From: Syngnathus acus
Lineage: Eukaryota > Chordata > Actinopteri > Syngnathiformes > Syngnathidae
DNA: 64,000 nucleotides
Direction: 5' to 3'
NCBI RefSeq assembly: GCF_901709675.1
Contig: NC_051106.1
Location: 1,152,001 to 1,216,000 of the forward strand
Each line of letters starts with the position of its first letter. Positions within the stretch are counted from its first letter, which is position 1. This document shows, one piece after another, positions 47,401 through 58,659 of the stretch. The position numbers were made by a program, and so were the translations under genes. The notes under the pieces were generated by a model. That model saw only the letters and a list, made by a program, of their open reading frames with translations, was not told the origin of the DNA and did not search any database.

Positions 47401-50400
47401 GTCGCATTATTGTGTGTAAATATTTTTAAAGTCCTGATGTACTTTCCAAAATTTAAGTGGACCTCAGTGCGCAGGGAGCTTAATTTTGTCCGATTGCGCA
47501 ACTGCAGCGCACCACCGAACGCGCAACCATAGTGTGTCGCCGACCGCGCAACTACACCGCGCTGGTCGCATTATTGTGACAGAGCCGTCGCTGAAATTTA
47601 GAAAATATTTTTAATGTCCTGATGTACTTTCCAAAATTTAAGTGGACCTCAGTGCGCAGGGAGCTTAATTTGGTCCGATCGCGCGGCCGCAGCACGCCGG
47701 GCGCTCACTGTCACATAGCTTTAAGAGCGTCTTTGTGTTTTAGGATGGCTTTACTGCTCCCACTTGTTTCCTTTGGAGGCATGATTAGAGTTGATGCAAT
47801 CCTCAGAGTAACGAGGATGTAATAACAAACGGAGTCAGTTGGCATGCGGGTCCTCTCAGCTCATCTCACGAGGTTCGACAACCGAAATCTCGTCTGACAT
47901 CCGAAGCAAATAAATCTCGAATTTTTTGTTCGAATACCGATTTGTTCGAGAACCGGGACGTTCGAAAACCGAGGCGCCACTGTATTTACATTTTACACAA
48001 TTTCCCAACTTCAACCGAATCCGGTTTGTAGCTGTTCTAGGTATAAACTGCTGTATCTTGCACACAAGTAATTTGAATAAGTTTTTGTCTTTGTTTTTCT
48101 ATTAAGCATGCTAAATAAATAAAAGTCAGATTTTTTCTACAAACGCGTATTAAGTATCCATGACGCAAAGTTGTGATGCGCGTCAATTGATGCGTCCAGC
48201 TGTTCTAGTGAGAGACCGCACCAAAACGGCTTGCTCTGAGCCGCACCTCAGAACAAGTAGAAAAGAGGGACCTGTGACCTATCAAAACGAGGAATTCAGA
48301 CAAAAGCATCGCTGTTCCACATTATATAGACTACATCTGAATGAGTAAGACAGTAGAATTTATTACCGTGATACGTGGGCTTTAATGGGAAACACTAGAG
48401 AGGCTAATGAAAGCAGCACTGACATCACTAAAGTTCCAAAGCTTTAAAGAACGCACAGTTAAACACAAACGGTAGCGACTGATGCAGACGGGGAATTCAA
48501 CAAGACTCACGGGAATATCTTCTATCCTCTGTGAAAAATAATAGGGGTGTAACGATTCATCGATACACATCGATTAATCGATATAATGCTCTACGATTTA
48601 TTGGCATCGATGCTAAACGTAAACATCGATTTATATCGCCGTGTTTGACCTCGGACATTAGACGCAACTTTATTTTGAAATCCAGTTCATTGTTGCTTGC
48701 TTCCTCTTTCCAGGAGCAGTACGCGGCGTGTTGTGTTGTGAGCAGAGCAGGCACGTGAAAGGGGAGCCGACAACTACGCGGCTCCTGGGCGGGATGGTGC
48801 TATGGCTAGTGTCCAAGAAGACGAGGAAATTCGCTCCCCTTTGGGCTTCAAGTCATTCGTTTGGAAGCACTTTGGATTCCAAAGAAAAGATGGCTCAACG
48901 GACAATTAAAATTATTGTAAATAAATAGTTCAGTAATGCACTTTAAAGTTAATGGTATTACAAAAAAAGAAAGAATATTCATTTTTCTTTACTTATATGA
49001 GAAAGAAATATAGGAATTTGATAAAGTTGAGTGTTAAAATAAGCACTTTGTATACTACAATACTCTTGTAATTTCCTAAATAAAGAGTTTGCAGTACCTT
49101 GTTGATTTTGCGTATGAATTGTTATAAATCAGGATATTGTTCTATATTTTTTATTTAAAAAAATAAAAATATCGATCGTGGAGCACTATATCGTGATGTA
49201 TCGTGAATGAATCACAGCAGGCTTTAAGATATCGGCAAATATCGTATCGTGGTTCTTTGTATCGATATGATATCGTATCGTGACAAAACCCGCGATTTAC
49301 ACCCCTAAAAAATAACTCTTTACTTGAGCTTAGTTGCAACCTCTTTCTGTTTTCTCATCATCAAACTGACACAATTCAAGTGTGAATGAAGATGCAAATA
49401 TGCTCAAAGACCAAATCAAAGTAGCAAGCTAAAAAAAACTGGAGCGGCTATACATTGTCCACCACTGCCAGAAGAGGGCTGGGCAACGTATCCGCTTCTC
49501 ACCTCCTGGTTGACAAAAACTTTGAAGAGGTCTGCCGGGCTGGTGAGGAACGTTTCTGTCAACCTGAACTTGCACGTGGGAATCTTCACGCCCGTGTTGG
49601 CCGCTGGCGCTGAGTTGCTACTTGATGATGAAATCTGCATCCCGCCCCCCCGGCAAAAAAACAAAATGGAGTCAGCGCGTCTTTTGCTGAAGGAACGCCT
49701 GCAGAGATGAATGTGAGGTACCAGAGTTTTGTCCGTCTTGGCTTTGGACTGCGAGGACGACTGCAGCGGCGCCACGCCGTTGGCTGTCGGCAGGATCATC
49801 CCCTGAGTGAACTCTGCGCGCACGGAAGAAATAACCCGAGTTACATACGTGTCGCCCCAAAAAGGATCAGCAACATTTGGGTTGACCTGATTTCAATAAG
49901 CCCACGTAGCTTCCCAGAGCCTCGCGGATCTTCTCAGCTCCTACGGATTTCATCAAGTGGACCAGCGGCGTCTCCGGTTCATCTTTGTTCAGTGCAATGC
50001 TAATCTACGAGAAGATGACAACACAAGTGTCACCGCTCCAACAACAACGCTCCAAGTGTCCCATCTTGACTGCTTACATCCAGATCCTCCATATCGTTCT
50101 CATCAGACAGGTTAGGAATCTCCACAGAGCCCTGGTATTTTATTCCCGATTTGGACATACCTGTTAAAACAAAAAAAAGTCCAAAGGTTTACATTTTCAC
50201 AGGCTGACAATGTTGTAGATCGATATCTCACAACTTTGACCAACCTGTCCAGGTTGCTTTCAGGTTCCATTCATAGAAGAAGATCAGTTTGCCTTTGCGG
50301 TTGTTGATGGACGCCTCGCCCTCCACCTTGCTCACCTCAGTCACCTCGCAGCTTCCTTCGCCGCTCTCCACCCGCAGGCCCAGCAACAGACTTTTTAACT

Positions 50401-51713
50401 TATCCGACGACCAGCTTGTGGCATCTCGTTCCGTCCTGAGGAGGAAGCAATTGTTACAACTTGAAAAGAAGTCATAAGAGTTCTTTAAAAGTCCGCATTG
50501 GTAGTAAGCCTTTACGTTGCGCGCACCAGCACTATGACTGATGTCTTTAGCTTGCAATCCATTTTTACCAAATATCTTCTTGTGCAGATGTTCTAATTGT
50601 GTTTTAGGGCACATCTTGAGTTGATGGGGTATATCATTGCAACTTGTAATACACCGGGAACCTAAGACCTCCCAGACCGCAACATTGTATTTTTAGCACT
50701 TGTCAAATGTGCGGGACTACCGCACAAGTCTTGGGGATTGCGCCAAACATTTCCAGAAAAATGTTGTTCCATCAAGTCACCATGCCAATGGAGTGTGGTT
50801 GCCATGGAGAACCAACTCAGAGGGGGGAAGATGACGCTTGACACGCTGACTGGCTGTGACGACATTTGATGACGAAGCCAGCTCAATTTTCATTTGCATA
50901 TGGTGACATGCTGACAAAATGACAATTACAAACTAGCGCAAGCAATGGTTTTTAGCTCTAGTTGCCTGTAAATGTTATCCTCTCATTTGAAAACATTGCA
51001 CACAAAGAAACGAGAGAACACACATTTGGCAGTGTTAGGAAGAAAATCTGCTAACTTTTGTAGTAGTGCACAATTTTGATTGTGCCCAGCTAACTCACGA
51101 TTATCTTTGATAAACATTCATCGTGAGTACCCAAATGACTTATGGAATGAACATTTTAAACAAAGTGTGGTAATTGTTGGGATTTAAAAAGCTGAAAGCC
51201 ATTTATTTATGTAATGCTGCAAGAGGAGTTTAAAATCAAAGTATAATGATTTTTGTTTGAGAGCATTTAAGATTTAAAATTCACCTGCAATGAATGTGAA
51301 CCTACTCAAGATGTACTTTGAGAGCTGGTTCGCTGTTTGCTAAAGACAGTCCATAAGCGGGTGAATGACAATTATCAATTCCTTTAGTAACACTTTTCTT
51401 GCCTGTGCTACTTTAGCTGTTAGCTTTCAGACAAAATTAACCTAGGCATTTTTATATTAGATATTTTACTAATTGTTAATCAAGCTTAGCGGCAACAAGA
51501 CGAAGCGTTGCGACAACGTTGAAAGACCTGGAAGAGCCCCAATGTGCTTTTCGTGCGCCCCCCGAACGGGGTCGGTGTGCTATTAGCATTAGCCGTCAAG
51601 CTCGCAGACTAACGTCCTTCCTTCCCGCCTCACCAATGCCAGTTGTTGACGTTCGTGGCGTCCGCTCGCTCCTCTACGATCCAGCGAGGGTCTCCTTCGC
51701 CCCACTTGGCCAT
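41451..51713 (-). CDS. ahsa1: Activator of HSP90 ATPase 1 (AHA1)
   Basis: Co-chaperone that binds the middle domain of HSP90 and stimulates its ATPase. Nine exons: 51634-51713, 50245-50435, 50078-50160, 49887-50004, 49722-49813, 49503-49634, 41935-42036, 41793-41844, 41451-41623, in phase to 340 aa (human 338). Start MAKWGEGDPRWIVEERADAT is the family signature. The AHSA1 N-terminal domain includes RDATSWSSDKLKSLLLGLRV, EASINNRKGKLIFFYEWNLK and IPNLSDENDMEDLD. A Ser/Ala-rich linker leads to the C-terminal SRPBCC-type domain: VKIPTCKFRLTETFLTSPAD, QAFTHAPATVEGEKGGKFRL, IVMKWRYNNWP, ending KQTFGYGARLF. Intron 6 (42037-49502, about 7.5 kb) is far longer than the others because of inserted transposons. 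Confidence 0.97.
42089..42410. mobile_element. hAT non-autonomous element (ahsa1 intron 6)
   Basis: Left end CAGGGGTGTCAAACTC and right end GCGTTTGACAACAGTG are imperfect inverted repeats. The flanking 8-mers CATTAGAT and CATTAAAT differ by one base, as expected for an old 8-bp hAT target duplication. No coding capacity. Confidence 0.8.
43870..45527 (+). pseudogene. piggyBac transposase, frameshifted
   Basis: DDE-type transposase that excises and inserts at TTAA. The acidic N-terminal region has 15-residue repeats around AIEVEEASSHREEGD. The catalytic core shows SLTVDEQLFPTK (first Asp) and YMPNKPDKFGIKFW in 44136-44822. NVTTDNFFTSKDLALKLMEK (second Asp) lies in another frame from 44819. ADMLDAMCRQ (third Asp region) and WPLAVFFNILEMAGVNSWII follow in a third stretch from about 45090 to 45344. 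The C-terminal Cys-rich zinc domain (CSCNRTVCDVCKRPVCGKC) is at 45345-45527 after an in-frame TAG. There are at least two frame shifts and one stop, plus a probable N-terminal break near 43885, so it is not functional as it stands. Confidence 0.9.
45613..48028 (+). mobile_element. Tc1-like transposon, decayed, inserted in piggyBac
   Basis: Ends CAAACCGGATTCGGTTGAAG and its reverse complement, flanked by TA at 45611-45612 and 48029-48030. The transposase is broken: a helix-turn-helix region at 45926-46141 (SKIARNLGISTSTVHNIIKR) and a DDE part at 46525-46806 (MVWGCISSHGMGDLHFCEGN, LFQQDNAKPHS) lie in separate frames with stops between. A pogo-like element (47147-47982) sits between the body and the right terminal repeat. 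Confidence 0.92.
47147..47982 (-). mobile_element. pogo/Tigger-like internally deleted DNA element, copy 2, inserted in Tc1
   Basis: Terminal repeats CAGTGGCGCCTCGGTTTTCG and its complement are perfect over the first 20 bases and flanked by TA (47145-47146, 47983-47984). The body aligns with 3228-3931 in opposite orientation. It also carries an internal duplication of the segment around GACCTCAGTGCGCAGGGAGC (near 47460 and 47645). Confidence 0.85.
48542..49307 (+). mobile_element. hAT element with BED-type remnant, copy A
   Basis: Ends TAGGGGTGTAACGATTCATC and TTTACACCCCTA; perfect 8-bp duplication AAAAATAA at 48534-48541 and 49308-49315. A short reading from 48802 (MASVQEDEEIRSPLGFKSFV, then WKHFGF) resembles the N-terminal BED-finger start of ZBED/hAT transposases, cut off after about 35 codons. 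It is an internally deleted derivative in ahsa1 intron 6. Confidence 0.9.
49503..49503. other. 3' edge of the transposon-filled ahsa1 intron 6
   Basis: Everything from 42037 to 49502 is intron 6. Apart from the elements listed, 49316-49502 and 42411-42651 show nothing recognisable. Confidence 0.5.
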
Positions 51714-53090
51714 CTCGGCTGTCGTCAAAAATCAAATAGACCGTGACGAGTGCGCTTCGCCGACGCCGGTGTGGACTCACACGCTCGCACACGTTGCTTC
51801 TAGAAGTCTCCGGCCGGCCCCCACGAGAGAGTTGACTCCGCGAGACGAGAAATTGCTGGAAACGGAAGTTGTTGCGATGGGAACGCCTCTTTTGCCGTCT
51901 TTGGTTGGAACTCGGTCACACCGGATATCCGGCCCGATCCGAATTCTCGCGTGACGTCTCTGCTCGCGACTCTCGTTCCTTACCTCGGCTTTTCAAGATG
52001 GCCGCTCTACTTGTTCGAGCCCCCGAGCGAGAAAGTTCAGTTGCAGTTTCTATTCACGTCATTTTTTACGTGTTCTGTGTCATTTAACACGTACTGCTAC
52101 TGTGTGATGTCATACGTAATCGGTGGTGAACTAATGCTAACAGTGGCTAGAGGACTAGCCTTTGCTACAGTAGAAACGATATATAGATATGAAATAAACG
52201 TAGCCTACTCAAAATTCACCAATTTATTATGAGTGGCATGATAGAATACGTGACGACAGATAACACAAATAGCATACACAAACTGATTGCTCTGAAGTAT
52301 AGATATACTCTTAGGAGGCCACCTTCCAAATGCCAGTTCATAAATGCATAGTTCTCACCAATACTCCACTGCTGTCAACCCAAAATAAATGTGCTGTAAA
52401 ACAGCATCATTGATATCATTGAGCCCCCTTCCAGAAGAAAAACTGTAGATGGTGAAACATCCAGCTTATCTGTTATCAATATCAACAACCCACCCATGAA
52501 AAGATTCAACACCCTGAAAAAATATAGATTTTGAAACGCCTACTCTTTTCAGGTGTGGGTATTTTCATCATCAGAGCCCCTTTTCTGCCAACATCCATAC
52601 TTATGGCAATGGAAGCGTTCCAACACCCATCTTTTTCTCAGTGAAATGGCTCAATATCCACTTATCAATGGAAACAGTGGGGGAAAGAGGGTGACCTACC
52701 CACAAAAAAGTGCGTGTCCACACTTTTGCAAACAAAAGCTTAACATCCACACTTCTACCCGGTCAAAGTGGTCGGTTCGCCCCACCACTTTTCTCGTAAC
52801 CCACCCGGAGAAAATGTAGACAACTAGACATCGTACTTGACCGTCAAGTGATGAGCAACTTGAAAAGACAAGCGATTAGTGTGACTCCACATTATGAGTT
52901 GCTTTCGCGTGGCCTTTCAGCGGAGAAATCGTGTGGAGCAATCGTGTTGATTCGCCACGACAAGAAAGCAAACGTTGGTCGTGTGCGTGTGCTCGCGTCT
53001 GTCGATTCCCCTCCCCCCTTCGCCTTCGTCTCCCTGTCCGTGCCCCGGCTGGCTGGCTGGCTGGCTGCTTGGTTGGAGTTCTCACTCCCT
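51714..53090. promoter_or_regulatory. Divergent upstream region of ahsa1 and cdca4
   Basis: The ahsa1 first exon (minus) and the cdca4 5' exon (plus) point away from each other across about 1.4 kb. An ETS-like CGGAAGTT lies about 150 bases upstream of the ahsa1 ATG. The 52100-52850 part is AT-richer and shows no gene or clear repeat. Confidence 0.4.
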
Positions 53091-53293
53091 GGCTGACTCA
53101 AGCGAGTGGCTGTGCACAGCGGTGTTGGCGGCTCCACAGCAGCAGCAGCCGCAGCGAGCGAGCGAGTGCGCAGAGAGAGAGGAGAGGCGCTTCACTTTTT
53201 GAAGCCGTGGCATGAATGATCTCATCGGAACGTTCTGCTCTGCTTTCACCGCCGACGATCCTATGAGTGAGATCGGAAGAAAATAAGAGTGAG
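53091..53293 (+). other. Probable 5' untranslated first exon of cdca4
   Basis: A GC-rich stretch with CAGCAGCAGCAGCC and GAGCGAGCGAG ends in AGAGTGAG followed by the donor GTGAGC at 53294. The coding exon of cdca4 has an acceptor (T tract then TTCAG) just before its ATG, so a non-coding upstream exon is required. The TSS is not defined. Confidence 0.4.
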
Positions 53294-55034
53294 GTGAGCT
53301 TTGAGTCTACCGCTCGTCGCCATTTAAAGGAAGAGAAAAAGCCGGCAGCCTCGCGTTGTTTGTTTGTGTTTAACAACTTAAAAAAGTGATGGGGGTGGGG
53401 GTGTCGTGAAGGAGGAGGAGGAAACGTCGCGGACGATCGAGTGGTCGCTTTACAGGCTAATTGGCCTGTTGGCGTTCGCTTTTTGAAACGCGAGAATAAT
53501 CGGGCGACACACGACTCACACGTCCGCCAACTTTTACGACGATTAAATCCTGCTTTTGCTCGTTTCACCGCCACATTGTCGCCCGCTCGGCCCCCACCTC
53601 CGGCTAGCTGTTAGCTTAGCACCGCAAAATGGCCTCATTGTAGTGCGGTGGTTGGGGAGACAAAAGCGGAGCGCCAGCTGACTCTGAGCGGCTCACATTC
53701 ACAGAGCTTGCGGGCCACCCACCCAAAAGATAGGAACGACAACGTCGACGTTGAGGGGGACCCGGTGACGGAGTAACGGGGAGAATAACCCCGACTAAGA
53801 GAGCGCAGTTGATTGATTGATGACGGTCGAGGCAAGGCCTCGCTGGCGGTGGGGGATGGGTCACGCTAACGGTCATTGACGTACGGCGAGACGGCGTCTT
53901 GTCGCTTTGTTTCCGCCTATTGCACATTTGACCACCTCGAATACGCATGACACTGAAATTACCCCCAACGTCACATTTTCATAAAATGCAGCAAGATGCC
54001 GTTACACGCCGGACCGGACTTAAAAGGCGCGGAAGAGCGTCTAGTGGCTACAATGCGCCGTTGAGCCCCCCCTCACTCCCCTCAATCCATCTTTCATCAA
54101 AACAACGATGTGGCTAATCACATGATAGCGTTTGTGGTCTTTTTCAATGGCATTCGTCATGTTTTTCCTAATGCCTTTGTGTATCTACTCTTATCACACT
54201 CGCTGGCTGATGTGCTTATATAACATGTGGCTAGTGACCTGTCAGGATTTCTTTAAACTGTAGTTGGTAAGACAGCCAACGTAACGATATTTGGTACTGT
54301 GTTGTTAGTTTGCTTGTATGATTCAGTTAGTGTTACAAATACAGCCTTTCTACCTCTCTACTTTAAAATATACATTGTTTTCCTTGAAAGGCAGTGTAGC
54401 ATGCTTAGCCTTACTTTAATGTTGCCACTTTAATGAATTGTGATTTCTAATGAAGGAATGGATTTTTTTCAAAATCCAATTTTAGGTCAAATAACTGTCA
54501 GATTATTTGATTATACAAATATTCATTGAGGGCCAATTGTGAGCTTTAGCTTCTCAAGCGTTTGGCTGAATGACAAATTTGCAGGCTTGATGGATGAGGT
54601 GTCGCCCCGATCAGTGAAAATGAAATTGACTCTTTAAGGGAGGGCTATGGATAAATGAGTTGTGGTTTCAGGGTAAACAAGGTTTCACAAGTCTCCAGTA
54701 ACACCACAAAATGTTGCGAAAACTGTTGATAGTTGCTTTTTTAAAAGCAGTAGTTCAAGGGGTTGGAAAATTGGTAAAAAAAATAGTTAATAGTGCATAG
54801 TGAAATGAATCTTGTTGTGAAAAACAATCAGGAAGTTACTTTTTCTGCCTCCCTGGGTGAGCATCTGAATCTGGTTCCACCAGTTTTGATGTGTGTCTCG
54901 CAGTCACTAAATACGTTCAAGACTCACGACATTCGGCTAACGAAAAAGCTATATTAAGGATTTTCAATAGGGGGCCAATTTTACTCTCTAATGTGTTTTT
55001 TTTTTTTTTTTTTGCCGCCTTCAGACAAGACGAC

Positions 55035-55895
55035 ATGTATTCAAAGGGCACCAAGCGTAAGTTCCTAGACTCGGCGGAGGAGGCGGTGACAGCAACCAGT
55101 CCTGGCGTACAGGGGCCAGCGACAGCTCGGACGCCGTCGCCCTCATATAGTCTTCAGCGCCAGTCTCTCCTGGACATGTCGCTCATCAAACTTCAGCTGT
55201 GCCACATGCTGGTGGAGCCCAACCTGTGCCGCTCGGTGCTCATCGCCAACACGGTACGGCAAATACAGGAGGAGATGACTCAGGACGGCACCTGGCAGAT
55301 CATGACGCAAGCCCTGGCCGCCGCCCAGTGCCCCGCCGATCGCCTGGTGGCCACCGAGGTGCTGTGCCGGCAGTCGGACCCGGCGGCGGCCGGTCAGAGC
55401 CCCAAACCGTACCCTCTGATGGGCGGCCTGGACGAGGGCTACCACACAGAGGAGGTGGTGATGGAAGCGGGGGACCACAAAGAGGTCCTTTCCACGCAGT
55501 CCTATCTGGCGGGCCCTTTTGGGATGGGGCCGTGCTGGGAGGAGCGTGAGGAGGATGACGAGGACGGCGAGGAGTCGGAGGGCGAGGACGACGAGGACCG
55601 CCCCGAGGTGGAATCCAAGCCGGGGGAGCAGGTTTTTGGCACTTTTGAGATCAAGCAGCCGCCGCCGCCACCCCCCCCAGACCCGGCGCTGGAGGAGCTG
55701 TTCTCGGACGTGGACCCATCCTACTATGAGCTGGACACAGTGCTGACAGGCATGCAGAGCGGCCCCAAGATGGGACCTTACGACCTGCTGGAGAGCCTTT
55801 CCTCCCACGGGCCGCAACCTCTCAGCCCCAGCACAAGCTGCCGGTCGGACCTGAACGAACTGGACCACATCATGGAGATCATTGTGGGCTCTTGA
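55035..55895 (+). CDS. cdca4: Cell division cycle-associated protein 4 (SERTA-domain)
   Basis: Nuclear transcription co-regulator of the SERTA (TRIP-Br) family, linked to E2F/p53-dependent control. Single coding exon of 286 aa; human is 241. MYSKGTKRKF at the start, then the SERTA domain at about 40-85 (LQRQSLLDMSLIKLQLCHML, VEPNLCRSVLIANTVRQIQE), essentially the same as in mammalian CDCA4. An acidic stretch (about 169-191, EEDDEDGEESEGEDDED), a proline run (209-215), ELFSDVDPSYYELDTVLTGM, and the C-terminal motif LNELDHIMEIIVGS follow. The open frame extends upstream to 54891, but the T tract and TTCAG at 55009-55024 mark an acceptor, so 55035 is chosen as the start. The acidic and proline segments account for the extra length. 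Confidence 0.95.
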   Translation: MYSKGTKRKFLDSAEEAVTATSPGVQGPATARTPSPSYSLQRQSLLDMSLIKLQLCHMLVEPNLCRSVLIANTVRQIQEEMTQDGTWQIMTQALAAAQCPADRLVATEVLCRQSDPAAAGQSPKPYPLMGGLDEGYHTEEVVMEAGDHKEVLSTQSYLAGPFGMGPCWEEREEDDEDGEESEGEDDEDRPEVESKPGEQVFGTFEIKQPPPPPPPDPALEELFSDVDPSYYELDTVLTGMQSGPKMGPYDLLESLSSHGPQPLSPSTSCRSDLNELDHIMEIIVGS

Positions 55896-57700
55896 AGCTC
55901 AGCACCGCCGTGGACTTTCCTGAATGTGCTTTTGTTACACAGCCAGATTGTGGGAGGGGCAAAGTGGGAAATTATCTGCGAGCCAAAAATGATTTTTCGG
56001 ATCGGCAGCTCCCATTGGGACATTTTTATGTTTTGTTTTTACTCGAAAGGTATATTCCAAACACGGAGGAACACGTTCACAAGTAGGGTTGCAAAGTGGT
56101 GGAAAGGTTCCAGTACAATTCCACAAAAGTTTAGCCAAAGGAAGTTAAGCTGGGGAAAAAGGTTTCCAGGTTTGAAACTTTACGTAAGAATTGGGGACAA
56201 TTTTAGGGAAGGATGCATAAATTGAAATATTTTAGTTTTTGTCAGAAGCAGTCACCCATGCAAAATAGATAGCTCTCCTTGCCCGAATGTGGGATATCAT
56301 GCTACCGAAATTGCTGTCTTTTTTCCCACTTGGCTCAAGCAATGGTGTCTCGATAGTTTATTCGTAACTGAAATTTCTGCTTGTAATACAAACCCAAAAT
56401 AAAAGTACAAATGATGGGTTGAGAAACACAAACTGGTAAATCGGGACTACAGTGGACCCATGCTATTTGCGGCTAATCTGGACCAAACTTGAATCGAGAT
56501 AACCCACCAATAATTAACTGAAAATAATCATCTAGTTTTAAAAACTATTGTTAAAGAATATCAAATGAACAAATTAATCTGTTAAGAAACAGTAATTGGA
56601 GAAAAAAATATTTTGCAATCGAACAAAATGCCATATGAAACTTTTATCTGATTAATCGATTCTAACAATACCAGAATTTTTGCAACTCTATTTGCAACAG
56701 TCTGTTTCTATGTTTTTTTTTTCCATGTTTACGTCCGTTGCGCTAGCTCCCGCTCGGCCTATTTATTGGAAGTCTTCACACTACAACGACATCAACAGCA
56801 ATTCAGAACAAACATCCACATCTTTGAATTCATGCGTATTTTCCTAAATATTTGAGCAATTATGAATGGAATATATGTATATGTACGTATATGTATATAG
56901 AAATATATATTTTGCATTATACAGTCGGGGGGGGGGGGGATTTTTGCAAGTATCATTTGATATTCCTGTTCCCGTAATTTTTTTCTGAGATTTTTAACAT
57001 GGCCACATTTGAGACTCGAGTGTCTTCCCGAACTTTTTTTTTTTTTTTTGCCATTGTCAAGCTTTTTTAAAAACGTTTATACCAGTGCTGATTTTACTTA
57101 ACTTGCTCCAAAGCTTTTTTGTTTTATTTTTTCAACCCAGGGAAGCAAAAACACATCTTTCTATCAGAAGAAGCCATATTGCTAATTTATTATTTTTTTT
57201 TATTTATTGTATTTATTCTATCTAGGTACATCCGCACCACACACGTCACCCATTCGGCCCAAATGAAAATTTGTCACTTTTTTTTTTCCCCGTCTTGAGT
57301 GCAGTACCTATTGATGATTCCATTTTTGTTTAAATAATCACAAGAACCGGGTCACAATTCCAATCACTATGCAGCTCCGTCATACGCGTTACGAAAATGA
57401 TTGTATATGACTTCAATGTCCTTTAAAGTCCTTTTATGCAAACAGTTGCCTTTCTGCAAAAACGGACGCTCACAGCGGCGGTGAAGACGACGACGACGGT
57501 GGAGAACTCAGGCAATGTAAACATGTATTGACAAACACATATGTTCAGTATTACACACGTACACACACTCCTGAAGGATGTCACGCTGGTCGCAATGGGA
57601 GCTAGAACTTCAAAGACTTAATACTATCGTTGTCAAAAACTGTATGCATTTTTTTATATGCTGACAAAAACATGTAGTGTCTTTGTAAATATTTTTTTAT

Positions 57701-57706
57701 AATAAA
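57701..57706 (+). terminator. Poly(A) signal of cdca4
   Basis: AATAAA about 1.8 kb past the stop, preceded by AU-rich sequence and T tracts; 55896 to about 57725 is read as a long 3'UTR, including a G run near 56926-56939. Confidence 0.55.
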
Positions 57707-58419
57707 AGATGCAACTATTGGTTGTCTTCTGTGCCTTTGTATTCATTATAGTTATTTCATCGATATTTTCCCTTTTTTTCCTTAAATATTGTAGCATTAC
57801 AATGTAACTGCAAGGCAGGTCAAAGTTTTGATGTTTAAAAACCTATAAAAAATATATTTTGTTTTAAACAAAGACTTTCCGGTGGCGCCACGTAGCCAGT
57901 AATGAAAAGGTGCACTTAAATTGCGGCCTTTGTCTTCACATGCAGCTTCTACTCAGGTGACGAAACACACACTCATCAGACTCAACAACACTGTTCAGTA
58001 GTCACCAGACTGATATGTGCACAAACTTGCACTCATACTAAACCTTTACCAACACTTGAAATTGAATGGAAAAGAAAACCGAGCAAGAAGCGTAGCTTGA
58101 TGGACGGCTGCCAAGCCTTTGTGACCATCTTGTTTAAGATTAACAGCCTGAAGGTGACTCAGCAGAAAAAGAAAAAGAGACGAGCAGGAGGGTGGGAAGC
58201 CATTTGGAAAGACACGAGAACTGCTTCTAGGATTAACTTGAAGGAGAGAAATTAATAAGTGTCTTAATCACAGCCCAATGGCAAATGTGAACAAACTGTC
58301 ATCCATGAAAGTGGTTCCTCCTCTTCCCTAGATGTGACTACAGACAAACGCAGGATGAATTGAGAAATCTGCTCATATTCAGCCTAATGCTTCAGAGCTC
58401 ACTGGACGGATAGCGCCTC

Positions 58420-58605
58420 ACAGTGCAGATGGACAATGACCCAATGCACACAGAGGGCGCAACCAAATTTATTTTGAAGCCAAAGAGGTGGAATGTTGTG
58501 CAATGGCCAAGTCAATCACCTGACCTGAATCCGACTGTGCATGCATCCAACTTGCTGGAGACAAAAGTGAAAGGAGAATGCCACCATAACCTCAGTGAGA
58601 ATCGT
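58420..58605 (+). pseudogene. Tc1-type transposase fragment
   Basis: Translation from 58423 gives MDNDPMHTEGATKFI and VQWPSQSPDLNPT. These are the second catalytic Asp region and the WPSQSPDLNP motif of Tc1 transposases. Frame and similarity are lost on both sides; no terminal repeats were found. Confidence 0.8.
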
Positions 58606-58659
58606 CAACTATTAATAAGTTAGATTCACTTAAAATGTCCCCTTAAAATTCAAATTTGA

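Larger units (their letters stand above)
43656..48210 (+). mobile_element. piggyBac transposon, interrupted and decayed
   Basis: Terminal inverted repeat CACTAGAACAGC at the left end and its complement GCTGTTCTAGTG at the right end. Inserted at TTAA (43652-43655). Subterminal palindromic motif GTCAATTGACGC is present at both sides. It carries a broken transposase gene (43870-45527) and a Tc1 element (45613-48028). The right-hand TTAA is missing compared with the empty site in copy 1 of repeat X. Confidence 0.9.
42652..48385 (+). repeat. Interspersed repeat 'X', copy 2, split by piggyBac
   Basis: Left part 42652-43655 and right part 48211-48385 together align with 21107-22032. The split is at the TTAA after CATTTGCA. 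A stretch at about 42995-43150, missing from copy 1, reads like a decayed THAP-domain segment (TSEPQRNTWSNFQAVF, LFQDECFRNLLSVKR). Confidence 0.75.

Noticed and set aside
55143-55868. 241-codon minus-strand open frame
   Set aside because: Exact shadow of the cdca4 coding exon on the opposite strand; high GC content keeps it open.
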